Positions 1 to 8,486 of a stretch of 64,000 bases of DNA are shown piece after piece. The stretch spans positions 434,401 to 498,400 of the forward strand of contig BAFH01000003.1 in NCBI GenBank assembly GCA_000296795.1. Direction: 5' to 3'. The stretch is from Candidatus Jettenia caeni (lineage in GTDB: Bacteria; Planctomycetota; Brocadiia; Brocadiales; Brocadiaceae). Position 1 is the stretch's first letter. Each line of letters starts with the position of its first letter. Position numbers and translations under genes: made by a program. A model generated the notes under the pieces. That model was not told where the DNA came from. It saw nothing but the letters and a program-made list of their open reading frames with translations, and searched no databases.

Positions 1-218
1 CGGGAAACAAAATAGCTGTTGGAAAAAATAACAAAAAGATTAAGGATGTGATAACTACTGATGGATTAAAGATTGTATTCGAGGATGGTTCATGGCTCTT
101 AATAAGACCATCCGGTACTGAGCCAAAGGTTAGATTTTATGTAGAAACAAGATCTCCGGAGGATCTTGAGGATATAATTAAAACAGCCGAGAGGCTGACA
201 AAAGAGGCCATTGCGTGA
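1..218 (+). CDS. Phosphoglucomutase/phosphomannomutase family, C-terminal fragment
   Basis: Only the last 71 codons are inside the window, read from base 3 to the TGA at 216-218. The fragment has the phosphate-binding loop RPSGTEPK of the C-terminal domain of alpha-D-phosphohexomutases, followed by the usual helix ending EDIIKTAERL. These enzymes interconvert hexose 1- and 6-phosphates in the cytoplasm. The following gene is malQ, which fits a glycogen/glucan metabolism setting, but the substrate cannot be told from this piece. Confidence 0.85.
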   Translation, partial: GNKIAVGKNNKKIKDVITTDGLKIVFEDGSWLLIRPSGTEPKVRFYVETRSPEDLEDIIKTAERLTKEAIA

Positions 219-360
219 TAATTTTCATTTCTCAGATCCATGAAACAGGCAATGAATCTGCCAGATAAAAATCTTTTTCACGAAAAGCGAAGAGGTTGAA
301 TTTCCTATACATTTAAACGGATATAACCGGATTTTGTAAGATTTATAAACGAGGAGAAAT

Positions 361-1860
361 ATGAAAAGAAGGGGTAGCGGTATTCTGCTTCACATTACTT
401 CACTCCCATCACGGTATGGAATTGGTGATCTTGGTACATGGGCCTATAAGTTTGCAGATTTCCTTGCAGAAACCAAACAAAGTTTTTGGCAGATACTTCC
501 GTTAAATCCTACCGATTTAATCCATGGTAATTCTCCTTATAATAGCGTATCTGCTTTTGCAAGTAATACTTTGCTTATCAGCCCGGATCTTATGATCCGG
601 AACGGTCTCCTCGAAAAAAGCGATGTTGAAGATACTCCGGATTTCCCGGATAATCAGGCTGACTACCATAAGGCCATGGTATATAAAAAAAAGCTCTTTT
701 ACCAGGCGTATGAACGTTTCAAGGAAGATAGCAGTAATACCTATGAATATGAAAAATTTTGTTTTGAAAACGCATACTGGCTTGAAGATTTTGTGCTTTT
801 TATCGCACTGAAAGATTATTTTCACGGACAGGCTTGGAGTGAATGGCCGTGGGAAATACGGGATAGACAACCAGAATCTTTACAAATGTTTAAAGAACAG
901 CATCACGATAGAATTACCATGGAAAAGTTTCTTCAGTTTTTGTTCTTTCAACAATGGTCTTCACTCAAAAGCTATTGTAATAATCGCGGCATCCAGATAT
1001 TCGGCGACATGCCTATTTACGTGTGCCATGATAGCGCAGATGTTTGGGCTAATCCTGATTTATTTAAACTTAATGAAAAAAAACAACCATACTGTGTTGC
1101 GGGTGTACCTCCCGATTACTTTAGCAAGACAGGGCAGCTCTGGGGTAATCCTGTATATCGATGGGATAGATTAAAAGAGACAGGGTATACCTGGTGGACT
1201 CAAAGAATACAGCAGAATTTACATCTCTTTGACATGATACGAATAGATCATTTCCGTGGCTTTATTGCATATTGGGAAGTCCCCTCAACAGAAAAAACAG
1301 CTATTCACGGGCGTTGGGTTGAGGCGCCGGCGGAAAATCTGTTTACCACGCTCCTGAAACATTTCCCTTATCTTCCCATTATTGCCGAAGACCTTGGTAC
1401 CATTACTCCTGACGTAAGAGAAATTATTCGCCATTTTGACTTTCCCGGCATGCGGGTGCTTCTCTTTGCCTTTGGCTGGGATCTCCCTACAAATCCCTAT
1501 GCGCCACACAATCATATAAAGAATTGTCTGGTGTATACCGGAACTCACGACAACAACACAGTAAAAGGATGGTTTGAGAAAGAGGCTACGCAGGAGGATA
1601 AAGAAAGGTTGTTTCGATACATTGGACGGGAAGTATCTGTGCAAGATGTCCATTGGGAATTTATCAGACTTGCAATGGCGTCTGTTGCAAATTTAGTAAT
1701 CTTTCCTATGCAGGATATTCTTGGCCTTGGCGAGGAAACTCGCATGAATTACCCTGCTACCACGCAAAAGAATTGGCTATGGAGACTTTTACCTACACAA
1801 TTGGACCCGCACATAACACAAAAACTCCTCAGGATGACTGAAATTTACGGAAGAGCATAG
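361..1860 (+). CDS. malQ: 4-alpha-glucanotransferase (amylomaltase)
   Basis: Glycoside hydrolase family 77 enzyme of 499 residues, the normal length. It transfers alpha-1,4-glucan segments between maltooligosaccharides in cytoplasmic glycogen/maltodextrin turnover. Visible family motifs are the N-terminal GILLHITSLPSRYGIGDLG, the nucleophile region RIDHFRGF (Asp296), the acid/base segment IAEDLG (Glu343) and the third carboxylate in TGTHDNN (Asp397), so the active site looks complete. The start is supported by GAGGAG about 5 bases upstream. It follows a phosphohexomutase gene on the same strand with a gap of about 140 bases, so the two may be transcribed together. Confidence 0.96.
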   Translation: MKRRGSGILLHITSLPSRYGIGDLGTWAYKFADFLAETKQSFWQILPLNPTDLIHGNSPYNSVSAFASNTLLISPDLMIRNGLLEKSDVEDTPDFPDNQADYHKAMVYKKKLFYQAYERFKEDSSNTYEYEKFCFENAYWLEDFVLFIALKDYFHGQAWSEWPWEIRDRQPESLQMFKEQHHDRITMEKFLQFLFFQQWSSLKSYCNNRGIQIFGDMPIYVCHDSADVWANPDLFKLNEKKQPYCVAGVPPDYFSKTGQLWGNPVYRWDRLKETGYTWWTQRIQQNLHLFDMIRIDHFRGFIAYWEVPSTEKTAIHGRWVEAPAENLFTTLLKHFPYLPIIAEDLGTITPDVREIIRHFDFPGMRVLLFAFGWDLPTNPYAPHNHIKNCLVYTGTHDNNTVKGWFEKEATQEDKERLFRYIGREVSVQDVHWEFIRLAMASVANLVIFPMQDILGLGEETRMNYPATTQKNWLWRLLPTQLDPHITQKLLRMTEIYGRA

Positions 1861-2015
1861 GGTAGAGGAAATTCTCATTTCATCGGTTGCTAAATATTTT
1901 TTTATTAAAGAAGAATTAAATGGGTATAAGCACAGTCTTAAGGTCTTAAGATGCTATTGTGATAATTTTATGCGATTTCCCTGGGGTGCTAAATAGCTTT
2001 GTCTGTTCTCTCTAC

Positions 2016-2345
2016 TCAACGTCTTGTCTCTCCAGTCTTGGGATCGATATATAACTTGATCTTCCTGCCGTCTTCGCGAAGTTCGACTTCCCAAAGCCCC
2101 TCATCAAATTCGACATTCGTGATGACGCCCTGATTGCGGTCTTCAAGCGACTGTACGATCGCTGAGAGCGGTTTGGTGTTTGCCGGTGGCAATTCATCAT
2201 CGGAATCATCTGTCTTTCGACGCTTCTCCTTACCGGACTTTGGGCTATGTAAAGTTCGAGGCAATCGGAACTTTTGCAAACCTTGATCTCCCACAACGAA
2301 TCGTCGAAACCGGCACTCGTGATGATTCCCAATTCCTGTTTTCAT
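2016..2345 (-). pseudogene. PepSY-like protein with two tandem repeats, frameshifted
   Basis: Two overlapping minus-strand frames each encode half of one protein. The 5' half (frame starting near 2332) reads GIITSAGFDDSLWEIKV..LELYIA, and the 3' half (other frame) reads GVITNVEFDEGLWEVEL..IKLYIDPKTGE. The halves are clearly repeats of one PepSY-like unit. Comparing LYIA-QS with LYIDPKTGE, one base appears missing near 2241-2247; restoring it gives LYIDPKSGKE and joins the halves. A TGA just upstream of the first repeat suggests the N terminus is also lost. PepSY-like units are usually exported or membrane-linked and of uncertain function. Either a decaying gene or a sequencing error. Confidence 0.6.
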
Positions 2346-2461
2346 AATTATTTCCTTTATTTCCCTAAGCGACGTTTTGGCAGTGAAAGAGGGGAGACAA
2401 AATATTTTTGGTTGTTTTCACGCCAGAGAAGACCCTCATTGCTTATATATATAATACATAA

Positions 2462-2531
2462 GGGCGAAGCATTTGCTGGTTGTGGAACAGGCACATCTTC
2501 ATGTGCCCTGTATCTTGCAAATGCTTCGCCC
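2462..2531. repeat. Nested inverted repeat
   Basis: Perfect 15-base arms (GGGCGAAGCATTTGC at 2462-2476 and its complement at 2517-2531) enclose a second, near-perfect hairpin with ACAGGCACAT-type arms. It lies between the broken PepSY gene and the 3' end of the ferritin-like gene. Such nested hairpins are typical of mobile palindromic repeats; it could also act as a transcription barrier. The rest of 2346-2591 shows nothing recognisable. Confidence 0.6.
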
Positions 2532-2591
2532 CTATAAACAACATTGCTACGGCCAATAGGATATTACATCCTGAACGAGCCGGATATAAAT

Positions 2592-3812
2592 TTATGTTAC
2601 GGCCATTTTCTCTCTGTACTCTTCAACAGGATGCGGTCCTGCCAGTTCTTGCCTGTAATCGTGTCCTTCCTTATCGATGATCCTTTCAATAACCTCCTGG
2701 CTTGGAACGCCTCCTGCATTCAGTATTTCCTGGTGCTTATAGTATCTGTGATCTTTGGGAACACGTTCTCCGGGGACAAATTCCGTATCCATGGCATTGT
2801 AATTATACTGAGTTCTCAGTATATGTCCTACGTAGGCTATATTAGACTTAAATAACAAGAGATGAGAGAATCCGAAAGGGATAAGCTCTTGCGGATCACG
2901 GTTTTCGTATTTTTTTATCATATCCGCAGCCAGCTTGAGATGTTCAATTTCCATGGCAAGATTCTTTTCCCAAACCCTCTTCGATCTGTCGTCATAATCA
3001 TTTTGCATCAATGAGTAGTACAGCCAGCATTCGGTTAATTCATGAAAAAACGCCTGCTCAAACCAGCTCATTTTTGGATCAAGCAAAGACTCATAGTGGG
3101 TTACGTGTTGTTCCTCAATTTGGGCAATTTCAAGGTAAAGACCTCTTCCTGTGCGATCCTCTATCCTATTGCCTATATTCATATAAAAGTTCATTGTCTG
3201 CTGTTCACCCGAAAGAAGCGTTAGAATATGGAGGATGGTCATCGGGTCTGCCGTATTCTTGTCGGCATATCTTCTTACGTCGTCAAAAGGATAACGGTGT
3301 TCCAGCGCCGTTGGTCTCCCTACGGTTATTTCTGTATATTGTTTCGTAACCGATGATGCTTCCTTTCCCATGGTAAGTTTCATAAGATTTGCATAGCGGT
3401 AGAGATGATCAAAATCCTCCAGGAGTCCAAAATCAAATGCCTGTTTCACATAGGGGTCTTTTTCATTTTCAGCCAGGTATGCAGTCAGGTCAACGGCAAC
3501 CTGCTCGTAACCTATGGTTACCTCTAGATTTGACTCATTTGCGGGTATCATCCAGTTTATCTCTTTCTGTTGGCACTGCTCTATTCTTCTTACCAATGCT
3601 AACTTCTTCTTGAGTTCCATATCATCGGTATGTCTGGCAAACTGATGGGAAAACAAGGCGCCTTCTACCTCAACCCCGTTCATTAATATTCCGGCTGTCC
3701 TTGCATAAGGATGAATGGTATTCTTATCATACGGTTTGGTATTCAATTCATTCCAGTTTTTAAACTGTTTTTCAATAGGCATTCCTTTTTCTTTTAAGGG
3801 ATTAAAAGCCAT
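2592..3812 (-). CDS. Ferritin-like-fold protein of unknown function
   Basis: This 406-residue protein has no signal peptide and is predicted mostly helical. Several helices carry Glu/His spacings of diiron ferritin-like proteins: EDFDH in the first half, then EEQH (in EIAQIEEQHVTHYE), ELTECW, and EIEH (in NLAMEIEHLKLA). The arrangement suggests one or two four-helix bundles able to bind two metal ions, as in rubrerythrin-like proteins. The C-terminal roughly 80 residues, rich in Tyr, His and Pro, look like an extra segment. No rubredoxin-type CxxC site is present. The gene stands alone on the minus strand. I do not recognise a specific function; oxygen or peroxide handling or metal storage would be guesses. 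Confidence 0.6.
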   Translation of the reverse strand: MAFNPLKEKGMPIEKQFKNWNELNTKPYDKNTIHPYARTAGILMNGVEVEGALFSHQFARHTDDMELKKKLALVRRIEQCQQKEINWMIPANESNLEVTIGYEQVAVDLTAYLAENEKDPYVKQAFDFGLLEDFDHLYRYANLMKLTMGKEASSVTKQYTEITVGRPTALEHRYPFDDVRRYADKNTADPMTILHILTLLSGEQQTMNFYMNIGNRIEDRTGRGLYLEIAQIEEQHVTHYESLLDPKMSWFEQAFFHELTECWLYYSLMQNDYDDRSKRVWEKNLAMEIEHLKLAADMIKKYENRDPQELIPFGFSHLLLFKSNIAYVGHILRTQYNYNAMDTEFVPGERVPKDHRYYKHQEILNAGGVPSQEVIERIIDKEGHDYRQELAGPHPVEEYREKMAVT

Positions 3813-4344
3813 ACGATGTCTCCTTTGTGTAAAATGTTAAGGAATTAAATAATTCAGAAAATAAATCTCATGGTATGAGAAAATTTCTCTTATTCGGTGT
3901 GCTGTTACTATGGTATTTGTTAGTGAATGCGTAAATCTTAAATTTTTTACTACCACTCAGACTAGTATTTCTTATTCAGATTTTTTGGATAGTTCCAATA
4001 AGGTGAGGGAGAAGAATGAGAGGTGATTATAAAAGTTTACAAACAACATCCAACAAACAAAAATTATAAAGATCTCATAAATTAACGGACAAATACTATT
4101 TTTTGATCAGGGAATATGGAGAAAATGGCATACCAAACTATAAAAAAATTATAAAATATTGCATCTTGTCAGGAAAATTCCTAAAAACCTTCTTTCTCAA
4201 ATTAATAGAATCACTGAATTTTATTACGTAATAAGTCAATAATAGAATAACATAGTGAGCTACAAAGGCTGAGAAATCTATGGTATTTACGTACTGCTAT
4301 AATAATTTAGAATAAAAAAAAGATTATAAGCTTTATCGTACGAT
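3813..4344. other. AT-rich intergenic region
   Basis: About 530 bases between the start of the ferritin-like gene (minus strand) and a doubtful small ORF. It must hold the promoter of the ferritin-like gene, but I see no convincing -35/-10 pair, no long hairpin and no coding remnant. The composition is strongly AT-rich. Confidence 0.4.
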
Positions 4345-4533
4345 ATGAAATTTAATAAAAATGATGCTGGTAAAATACTAATGAATCCGTGTGGCATGAC
4401 ACAGGAATGTGACATACCACACTGTGACATGATACAGGAAAAATACGTTATTCTTCATGAAGGAAATAAACCTAAAAGATTGTCTGAAAAGATGAAACGG
4501 AATGAATTCGCCAAAAAGATACTTGCTTTATAA
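4345..4533 (+). CDS. Small Cys-containing ORF, doubtful
   Basis: A 62-codon ORF with no clear ribosome binding site. Residues 16-28 (CGMTQECDIPHCD) are spaced in a CxxxxxCxxxxC pattern, and the C-terminal half is lysine-rich. A 34-codon ORF at 24103-24207 has a similar stretch (CDMAQGC), which makes some biological meaning possible. It ends only a few bases from the convergent kinase gene. I cannot name a family; it may be non-coding. Confidence 0.25.
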   Translation: MKFNKNDAGKILMNPCGMTQECDIPHCDMIQEKYVILHEGNKPKRLSEKMKRNEFAKKILAL

Positions 4534-4536
4534 AAG

Positions 4537-5352
4537 CTATACTGCTTCTAATTCGGCTTTTAATGTTTCTGCGGAATAGATGCGATTATTAGGGTCTTCC
4601 TCCAATAGTCCTAAAATAATTCTGTCTAATTTATCCGGAACGGTTTTGTTGATTTCTTTTGGGGGGATATTTGCCTCTTGCCATAATTTTTGTGTTAAAA
4701 CCTGATAAAGAATCAGGCCGATAGAATAAAGGTCAGAAGTTGGATTCAGTTGGACTTTTTGCAGCACAGATTTTTCGTTTTCGCCATCAGTGAGATTCCG
4801 TAATAATCGGATCATCTGTTTTTGTTCCGGTGAGGCATATTCCTTGCTCATACCACAAATAATTTCCCCTGTTTTTATAGTACATTCAAGATCTATCAGC
4901 GCTACCGTACCAGTACAAGGATTCAGAATGAGATGGCCCGGTTTGATATCCGAATGAATATATCCTTTGGAATGGATGTGCTGTAAGGGTAACGTAGCGT
5001 GAGAAAAATATTGAATCACGTGTCCGATTTCACGTTGGTCCGGCAAATCCTTTTTCCGGTAATATTCAACAATGTCTTCCCCCCCGAAGTGCGTCATAAT
5101 AAGATAGTTTTGGGCTATCACCGATTTACCATCCTTATACATGATATCATTTCCCTCCTTGTATCTCCCGGGGATTTGAGGATGTGAGAAGAGTGAGAGG
5201 ATCTTATACTCTCTCGAATAGTTGTTGGCAGGAGAGTATTTCATGCCCCATTGGTTTGTTTTAAATTCAGAATTACAGAGGGTGGCATAATTTGCCCGAT
5301 GTCCTGGTGTGATCTTAAATTCATGAAAGTGATACTGGCTGATAGAATACAC
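4537..5352 (-). CDS. Atypical Ser/Thr protein kinase-like protein
   Basis: A 271-residue protein made of a eukaryotic-type kinase domain only, without membrane segment or sensor domain. It keeps the catalytic-loop Asp in HSDIKPGH (residues 133-140), a candidate ATP-binding Lys38 (WGMK), an SPEQ segment in the APE position (174-177) and DLYSIGLILYQVL (207-217) of subdomain IX. It departs from the canonical pattern by HSD for HRD, His for the metal-binding Asn after the catalytic loop, and DLE (154-156) for DFG. The glycine-rich loop is not obvious. It may be a divergent active kinase or a pseudokinase. No partner phosphatase or substrate is adjacent. Confidence 0.8.
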   Translation of the reverse strand: MYSISQYHFHEFKITPGHRANYATLCNSEFKTNQWGMKYSPANNYSREYKILSLFSHPQIPGRYKEGNDIMYKDGKSVIAQNYLIMTHFGGEDIVEYYRKKDLPDQREIGHVIQYFSHATLPLQHIHSKGYIHSDIKPGHLILNPCTGTVALIDLECTIKTGEIICGMSKEYASPEQKQMIRLLRNLTDGENEKSVLQKVQLNPTSDLYSIGLILYQVLTQKLWQEANIPPKEINKTVPDKLDRIILGLLEEDPNNRIYSAETLKAELEAV

Positions 5353-5494
5353 GTTTAACCCTATACTTGAATTAAATTTCAGGGGTTAATTCAGATGTTT
5401 CATTGCTAGTATACCGGTAACTTCGTGTAAAGTAAACGAGAAATTGTTGAGAGATTTTAAGTGAATTATTTCATTGCAAATCTTACATAAGGAG

Positions 5495-5552
5495 AGGCCG
5501 GGCGGTATATCTTCGCCCGGCCGTGGAGTGAAGCGCTAGGGTTATTGGGCGC
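5495..5552. repeat. Two adjacent hairpins
   Basis: GGCCGGGCG...CGCCCGGCC forms a 9-bp GC-rich stem, and TGAAGCGC...GCGCTTCA forms a second stem directly after it. They lie between the kinase promoter region and the small Cys-rich gene. With no T-run on either strand they look more like a palindromic repeat than a simple terminator. The rest of 5353-5676 contains no recognisable gene. Confidence 0.5.
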
Positions 5553-5676
5553 TTCATGGCCTGGGTTGGCCAACAGTGTGTTTTTATTACCGCACAATGA
5601 ATACCATCTCATGGAGTATTCGATACCTTATCCCATTCAGCATGAGGTGTCCCGCCGTCAGAATGAATCAAACGGG

Positions 5677-5844
5677 TTATTGTTTACTTTTCTTTTGCTC
5701 TTGTACGGTATGTTGTATGTTTTGCACAACTTCCTCTGGCGTCGTTCCGGCTGCTTTTGCTGCTTTTTCAATGTCCTCCATGGTAATATGATCCTTGTTC
5801 CCATGATCAGCATTTGCCTCACCACAACCACAACTCATACACAT
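5677..5844 (-). CDS. Small Cys-rich N-terminus protein (55 aa)
   Basis: A 55-codon gene starting at the CAT of 5842-5844 and ending at the TTA of 5677-5679. The N terminus reads MCMSCGCGEANADHG, giving a tight cluster of four cysteines and a His, followed by ITMEDIEKAAKAAG and a charged helical tail. Small bacterial proteins starting with a CxxCGCG-type cluster, an HG pair and an 'IT..D' helix occur widely as conserved hypotheticals; I infer membership from this pattern. A purine-rich AAAGGTGGTG lies before the start. The Cys cluster suggests metal or Fe-S binding, not proven. Its upstream neighbour on the same strand is the metallo-beta-lactamase/rhodanese gene. Confidence 0.6.
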   Translation of the reverse strand: MCMSCGCGEANADHGNKDHITMEDIEKAAKAAGTTPEEVVQNIQHTVQEQKKSKQ

Positions 5845-6030
5845 AGGTATCACCACCTTTCTCTTGAAATTCTATAAATTCTGTCAAAAAAATTTTTTCT
5901 ATTCCGTTCTGTAGGGCAAGGCTAAAGTCTCGCCCTCCATCTCTCTCCTATCAAAGATAGCCTCCTGTATGATTTATATAAATACCGAATGAGAGAACCA
6001 TGATCAGGGGTGTTTTTCTTTCAGTTATCT

Positions 6031-7404
6031 CTAGGTTACGATAGGGCAACCGATCGCAGAGCACGCAGTCATTGAGCCCAGCCAATTTTCTACTTCTTCG
6101 AATCCATTCTTTTTTAAGAGCGAAGCAGCAATGGTAGCTCTTTTTCCGGTGCTGCAAAATACGGTTAATGGGTGATGGTCTCCGGGAATTTTATCTAAAT
6201 TGTCAGGCAGTTCACCTACATAAACATTGACAGCATTCGGCAAGTGGCCTCTTTCAAATTCTTCTTTACTCCGGACATCCAGAAGAGTGAAATCTTCTTT
6301 AGTATTTATACGCCGTATAATTTCTCCTGCATAAACAGTAGGAATGCTTTCATACTTACGGCCGCTGATTTCCCATTTATGCACTCCCTTTTCAAGATAA
6401 CCAAAAATAGTATCATATCCGATTCGTATTAAATACCGGACAGCAGTCTCTACCTGATCGTACCCGTCAACAATTAATCCAATTGGCTTATCGTACGGCA
6501 GAAACCAACCGGCAAAAGAAGGAACCATTTCTAAAGGAATTGCAATACTACCGGGAATATACGCCCCTGCAAATGCCTCTGGACTGCGCACATCAAGTAT
6601 GATCATTTCTTCGTTCATAGCCGTCTTATCAAATTCTTCAACGTTACCGGGTGCAGGCTTTGGTAAGTTTTTCAGTAAAGGTGCGCCTTCCTGGTTTAGT
6701 CTATGCATTCTCTTAAAATAGGGCGGTTTATAATGATGTTCGTTAACTTTATGCCTGATAAACTCATCACGATTCTTCTGAAGGATGGGATTGTACTTGC
6801 GTTCATAACCGAGGGTTGAAAAATCTCTCGATGCAATACCGGCGCCACATACAGATCCGGCGCCGTGTGCCGGATGAATAATTACCTGGTCGCCCATCGG
6901 AAGGAGCTTTTTAAAAATGCTATTGTACAGGAGATCTGCAACCTCTTCAGGTTTGTCCGGGAAAAAATCAGTGCGCCCAACATCACCGATAAAAAGAGCG
7001 TCTCCGGTAAATACCGCTATCGGGTCTCTCGTGCTGAATTTTTTGTCAGCTAAAATGATTGAGATACTATCGTAGGTATGACCCGGCGTTTCAAGTATTC
7101 GAAGGATGCAATTTCCCAATAGAAAACAGTCGCCCTCAGATACAGGGTTTCCGTATTGAAAAGGAAGATGTTTACTATGATAAATCTCCGCCCCGGTCTG
7201 GTGCGCTAATTCTTTTGAGCCGATAAGGTAATCTTCATTACGATGTGTTTCGAAAATGTGGGTAATTTGCGTATCGTGCTGATAAGCAATATCTCTGTAG
7301 ATATCACAATCACGGCGGGGGTCAATTACCGCTGCCTTACCTTTATCACCGATAATATACGATAGGTGTGCAAGTCCTTCAGAACGAATTGTTTCAAGGA
7401 ACAT
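6031..7404 (-). CDS. Metallo-beta-lactamase fold protein with two rhodanese domains
   Basis: 457 residues: metallo-beta-lactamase domain (about 1-240), rhodanese domain 1 (about 255-350) and rhodanese domain 2 (about 355-457). This layout is shared with persulfide dioxygenase/sulfurtransferase-like proteins of sulfide detoxification. The usual HxHxDH metal motif reads HRNEDY (54-59), so only His54 and Asp58 remain; downstream ligands His109 (TPGHT), Asp135 (TGDALF) and His180 are present. Rhodanese domain 1 lacks a catalytic Cys (IVDGYDQ), while domain 2 has one (Cys417 in VFCSTGKRA). Sulfur transfer by domain 2 is plausible; hydrolase/dioxygenase chemistry is uncertain. No signal peptide is visible, so it should act in the cytoplasm. 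Confidence 0.9.
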   Translation of the reverse strand: MFLETIRSEGLAHLSYIIGDKGKAAVIDPRRDCDIYRDIAYQHDTQITHIFETHRNEDYLIGSKELAHQTGAEIYHSKHLPFQYGNPVSEGDCFLLGNCILRILETPGHTYDSISIILADKKFSTRDPIAVFTGDALFIGDVGRTDFFPDKPEEVADLLYNSIFKKLLPMGDQVIIHPAHGAGSVCGAGIASRDFSTLGYERKYNPILQKNRDEFIRHKVNEHHYKPPYFKRMHRLNQEGAPLLKNLPKPAPGNVEEFDKTAMNEEMIILDVRSPEAFAGAYIPGSIAIPLEMVPSFAGWFLPYDKPIGLIVDGYDQVETAVRYLIRIGYDTIFGYLEKGVHKWEISGRKYESIPTVYAGEIIRRINTKEDFTLLDVRSKEEFERGHLPNAVNVYVGELPDNLDKIPGDHHPLTVFCSTGKRATIAASLLKKNGFEEVENWLGSMTACSAIGCPIVT

Positions 7405-7469
7405 TGTTATGTCCTTTCCTTATTGAAAAATAAACCTCTTGGGGAATCTGTAGGGCAAGGTTAAAGCCC

Positions 7470-7752
7470 ATACGCATCAAGCTAAACGCTACCCGACTTG
7501 TTCCCAAACTCTGTTTGGGAACATGCATGTCCGAGAAACTCTGTTTCTCGAATCAAGAAGGTGCTGATCGTATGATCTCTCAGAACTATGGAATCTCGAA
7601 ACAGAGTTTCCAGGCAATTGTGTTCCCAAACAGAGTTTGGGAACAAGCTACTACAAGCCATAAGAACCATTATAGGCTCGAAGGGCTGGAAGGTCTATAG
7701 GCTAAGGATGAAGGCTCCCTGGATACAAAAATCCTTAGCTTGATGCATATGA
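7470..7752. repeat. MITE-like element of nested palindromes
   Basis: Outer inverted arms of 17 bases (CATACGCATCAAGCTAA at 7470-7486, its complement with one mismatch at 7736-7752) flank internal palindromes: GTTCCCAAAC..GTTTGGGAAC at 7500-7522 and again at 7622-7644, and CGAGAAAC..GTTTCTCG at 7532-7550. A copy of the outer arm occurs near 20755-20775. No transposase is encoded. The whole gap 7405-7845 holds no other feature apart from the promoter region of the metallo-beta-lactamase gene. Confidence 0.65.
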
Positions 7753-7845
7753 AGTTAAAGCCCTGCCTTAGGTTGGCTCTGTTTTTTCAGGAATTGTTGG
7801 CTGTTGTATGAAAAAAGCAATTGTATCTTGTATAAAATTATCCCA

Positions 7846-8313
7846 TTACCTCTTGCCTGCCATGGTATTTTGGTTGATGTAGTTTATAAAAAATTCCTTT
7901 AAACCAGGCACATTGCACTCAAAACCCATTGATTCGGCTTTCTGAAGCGCCTCCTCACCTGTCAGTCCCTCTTTTAAAGCTAAATATATCATGGCCAGCG
8001 CTCCGGAACGTTTTCCTGTGTGACAGTGAATAAATATCGGTTTCGGCATATGTTCAATTTCAGTGCGAAATTGATCAACTTGTTCTGACTTAGGCCCTTC
8101 TATTGAAGATACGGGAATATTCAGATATTCCATACCTGATTCCCGAACAAGTTCCCCCTCTTCCTGAGGTGAAAAAGACATATCTTCTTCTCCTCCTGAG
8201 GTACGGAGGTTAACTACCGATTTAAATCCCTGCTGAGGTAATTTTTTAATCTCCTCTTGTGATGGCTGACTTGAGGATGTGATATCCTCGCTGATTTTCA
8301 TCTGATCTTTCAT
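7846..8313 (-). CDS. BLH/DUF442-type protein phosphatase-like protein
   Basis: 155 residues with the fold signature of the beta-lactamase-hydrolase-like (BLH, DUF442) branch of protein tyrosine phosphatases. The N-terminal part has the characteristic pattern SSQPSQEEIKKL..GFKSVVNLR. The active-site loop is HCHTGKRSG, a CxxGxR(S) form typical of this branch, with Cys as predicted nucleophile. Relatives are often found next to or fused with metallo-beta-lactamase/rhodanese sulfur proteins; here that protein is the next gene downstream at 6031-7404, which supports a link to sulfide stress. It is apparently cytoplasmic. Confidence 0.85.
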   Translation of the reverse strand: MKDQMKISEDITSSSQPSQEEIKKLPQQGFKSVVNLRTSGGEEDMSFSPQEEGELVRESGMEYLNIPVSSIEGPKSEQVDQFRTEIEHMPKPIFIHCHTGKRSGALAMIYLALKEGLTGEEALQKAESMGFECNVPGLKEFFINYINQNTMAGKR

Positions 8314-8397
8314 AAAAAAATCTCCTTTTTTGTTATCGATGCGTTCTTAATTCACAAAAATACGCATCAGTAAATTTTAATTATACTAAGAAAACCG

Positions 8398-8476
8398 GGT
8401 GGAGGCCGGAAAGGAGGGGAATCAATTTTCCGGTGGGCATGACCCTGATGGTAATTGATTATTTCAGACCTCCACC
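8398..8476. repeat. 3' hairpin element, copy 1 (after peroxidase gene 1)
   Basis: A 79-base element with outer inverted arms GGTGGAGGCC / acctCCACC and inner arms AATCAATT / AATTGATT. It begins with the conserved block GGTGGAGGCCGGAAAGGAGG on the plus strand. It lies within 11 bases of the stop codon of the minus-strand gene at 8487, so it would be in that gene's 3' untranslated region. Copies 2 and 3 follow the next two redox genes. Confidence 0.85.
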
Positions 8477-8486
8477 GCGCTATTTT

